Assembly (NCBI GenBank): GCA_028293775.1
Contig: JAQGOD010000174.1
Location: 1-6,575 of the forward strand
DNA: 6,575 nucleotides
DNA from: Gammaproteobacteria bacterium
GTDB taxonomy: Bacteria > Pseudomonadota > Gammaproteobacteria > Steroidobacterales > Steroidobacteraceae
Direction: 5' to 3'
Every line of letters starts with the position of its first letter. Positions within the stretch are counted from its first letter, which is position 1. Below are positions 6,286-6,575 of the stretch, one piece after another. A program made the position numbers and the translations under genes. A model generated the notes under the pieces. It saw nothing but the letters and a program-made list of their open reading frames with translations. It made no database searches and was not told where the DNA came from.

Positions 6286-6575
6286 TCACTCGTTGGGGTC
6301 CGGCACCGAACTTCGGGGCCTGTCAGGGTCGCGCATGTCATCCAATACATGTCCGTCCGCCTCCGGCAGTTTCCCAACGCCGCATCCAAAGAAACCGAGC
6401 CCGAGAACGCACCGCTTCCCCAGGCGGACGTAAGGCAACCCGCCCGAGATTCCAAACTTCTTGGGCTCCGGAACCCAGGCATCAGGCTTCTTGTATTTTC
6501 GGCACTCCGGGCGGTGTTCGCCATGAAGCGCAGCCTCGTCGCACACTCTCTTGAGCTCTTTGAATATTAATTCAG
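6286..6575 (-). CDS. Unrecognised protein, C-terminal part, four cysteines, runs off right edge
   Basis: The minus-strand frame is open from the window edge to a TGA at 6288-6286, about 95 codons. I do not recognise the family. The frame continues upstream of the GTG at 6546 without a stop (visible residues include ELIFKELKR before VCDEA), so the real start is probably beyond the window and the GTG is likely internal. The composition looks protein-like rather than like a shadow frame: an even spread of residues, segments such as PDAWVPEPKKFG, GGLPYVRLGKRCVLG, LGFFGCGVGKLPEADG and HVLDDMRDPDRP, and four cysteines that could form disulfides. By contrast, the overlapping plus-strand frames are rich in Arg, Pro and Ser. 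The stop is only 3 bp from the regulator's stop, a normal tail-to-tail arrangement. With the N-terminus missing, location and function cannot be stated; an exported small protein is one possibility. Confidence 0.6.
   Translation of the reverse strand, partial: ELIFKELKRVCDEAALHGEHRPECRKYKKPDAWVPEPKKFGISGGLPYVRLGKRCVLGLGFFGCGVGKLPEADGHVLDDMRDPDRPRSSVPDPNE

Noticed and set aside
5964..6524. 186-codon minus-strand frame antisense to the regulator gene
   Set aside because: It is Arg/Ser-rich and lies opposite a clear XRE-cupin gene, as expected for a shadow frame in GC-rich DNA.

Overview
This is a bacterial window of moderately high GC content. It holds six intact or partial protein-coding genes plus one unrecognised partial gene, mostly separated by short gaps. 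The gene style fits a free-living Gram-negative proteobacterium such as a gammaproteobacterium of the Steroidobacter/Xanthomonas type: S9 peptidases with a Sec signal peptide, an XRE-cupin regulator, a small ABM-fold protein, a polytopic DUF6159-like protein and good Shine-Dalgarno sites. The phylum is inferred from style only, and Acidobacteriota cannot be excluded. No tRNA, rRNA, transposase, integrase, CRISPR array or phage gene was seen.

Left part (1-2369): the C-terminal three quarters or so of an S9-family serine peptidase runs rightwards off the left edge, with an intact catalytic triad. It meets, tail to tail with a 23-bp gap, a leftward gene for a six-helix membrane protein (DUF6159-like).

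Middle (2370-5113): a 141-bp divergent intergenic region separates the membrane protein gene from a rightward small ABM/dimeric alpha-beta-barrel gene. After a 116-bp gap containing a candidate sigma70 promoter comes a complete, exported S9 prolyl-oligopeptidase-type enzyme with its own signal peptide, beta-propeller and alpha/beta-hydrolase triad.

Right part (5114-6575): a 144-bp gap contains a perfect 9-bp GC-rich hairpin and leads to a stand-alone ACT-domain protein. That gene is followed 56 bp later by an XRE helix-turn-helix/cupin transcription factor. The last 290 bp carry, on the minus strand, the 3' part of an unrecognised four-cysteine protein whose stop lies 3 bp from the regulator's stop.

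Working together: the two S9 enzymes would break proline-containing or other short peptides in or beyond the periplasm. The ACT protein (a probable amino-acid-binding module) and the XRE-cupin regulator sit next to each other and could form a metabolite-sensing pair, but this is inference from adjacency. Nothing here amounts to a clear undescribed system. The ACT/XRE-cupin pair with its upstream hairpin, and the unknown minus-strand gene, are the parts most worth a second look.
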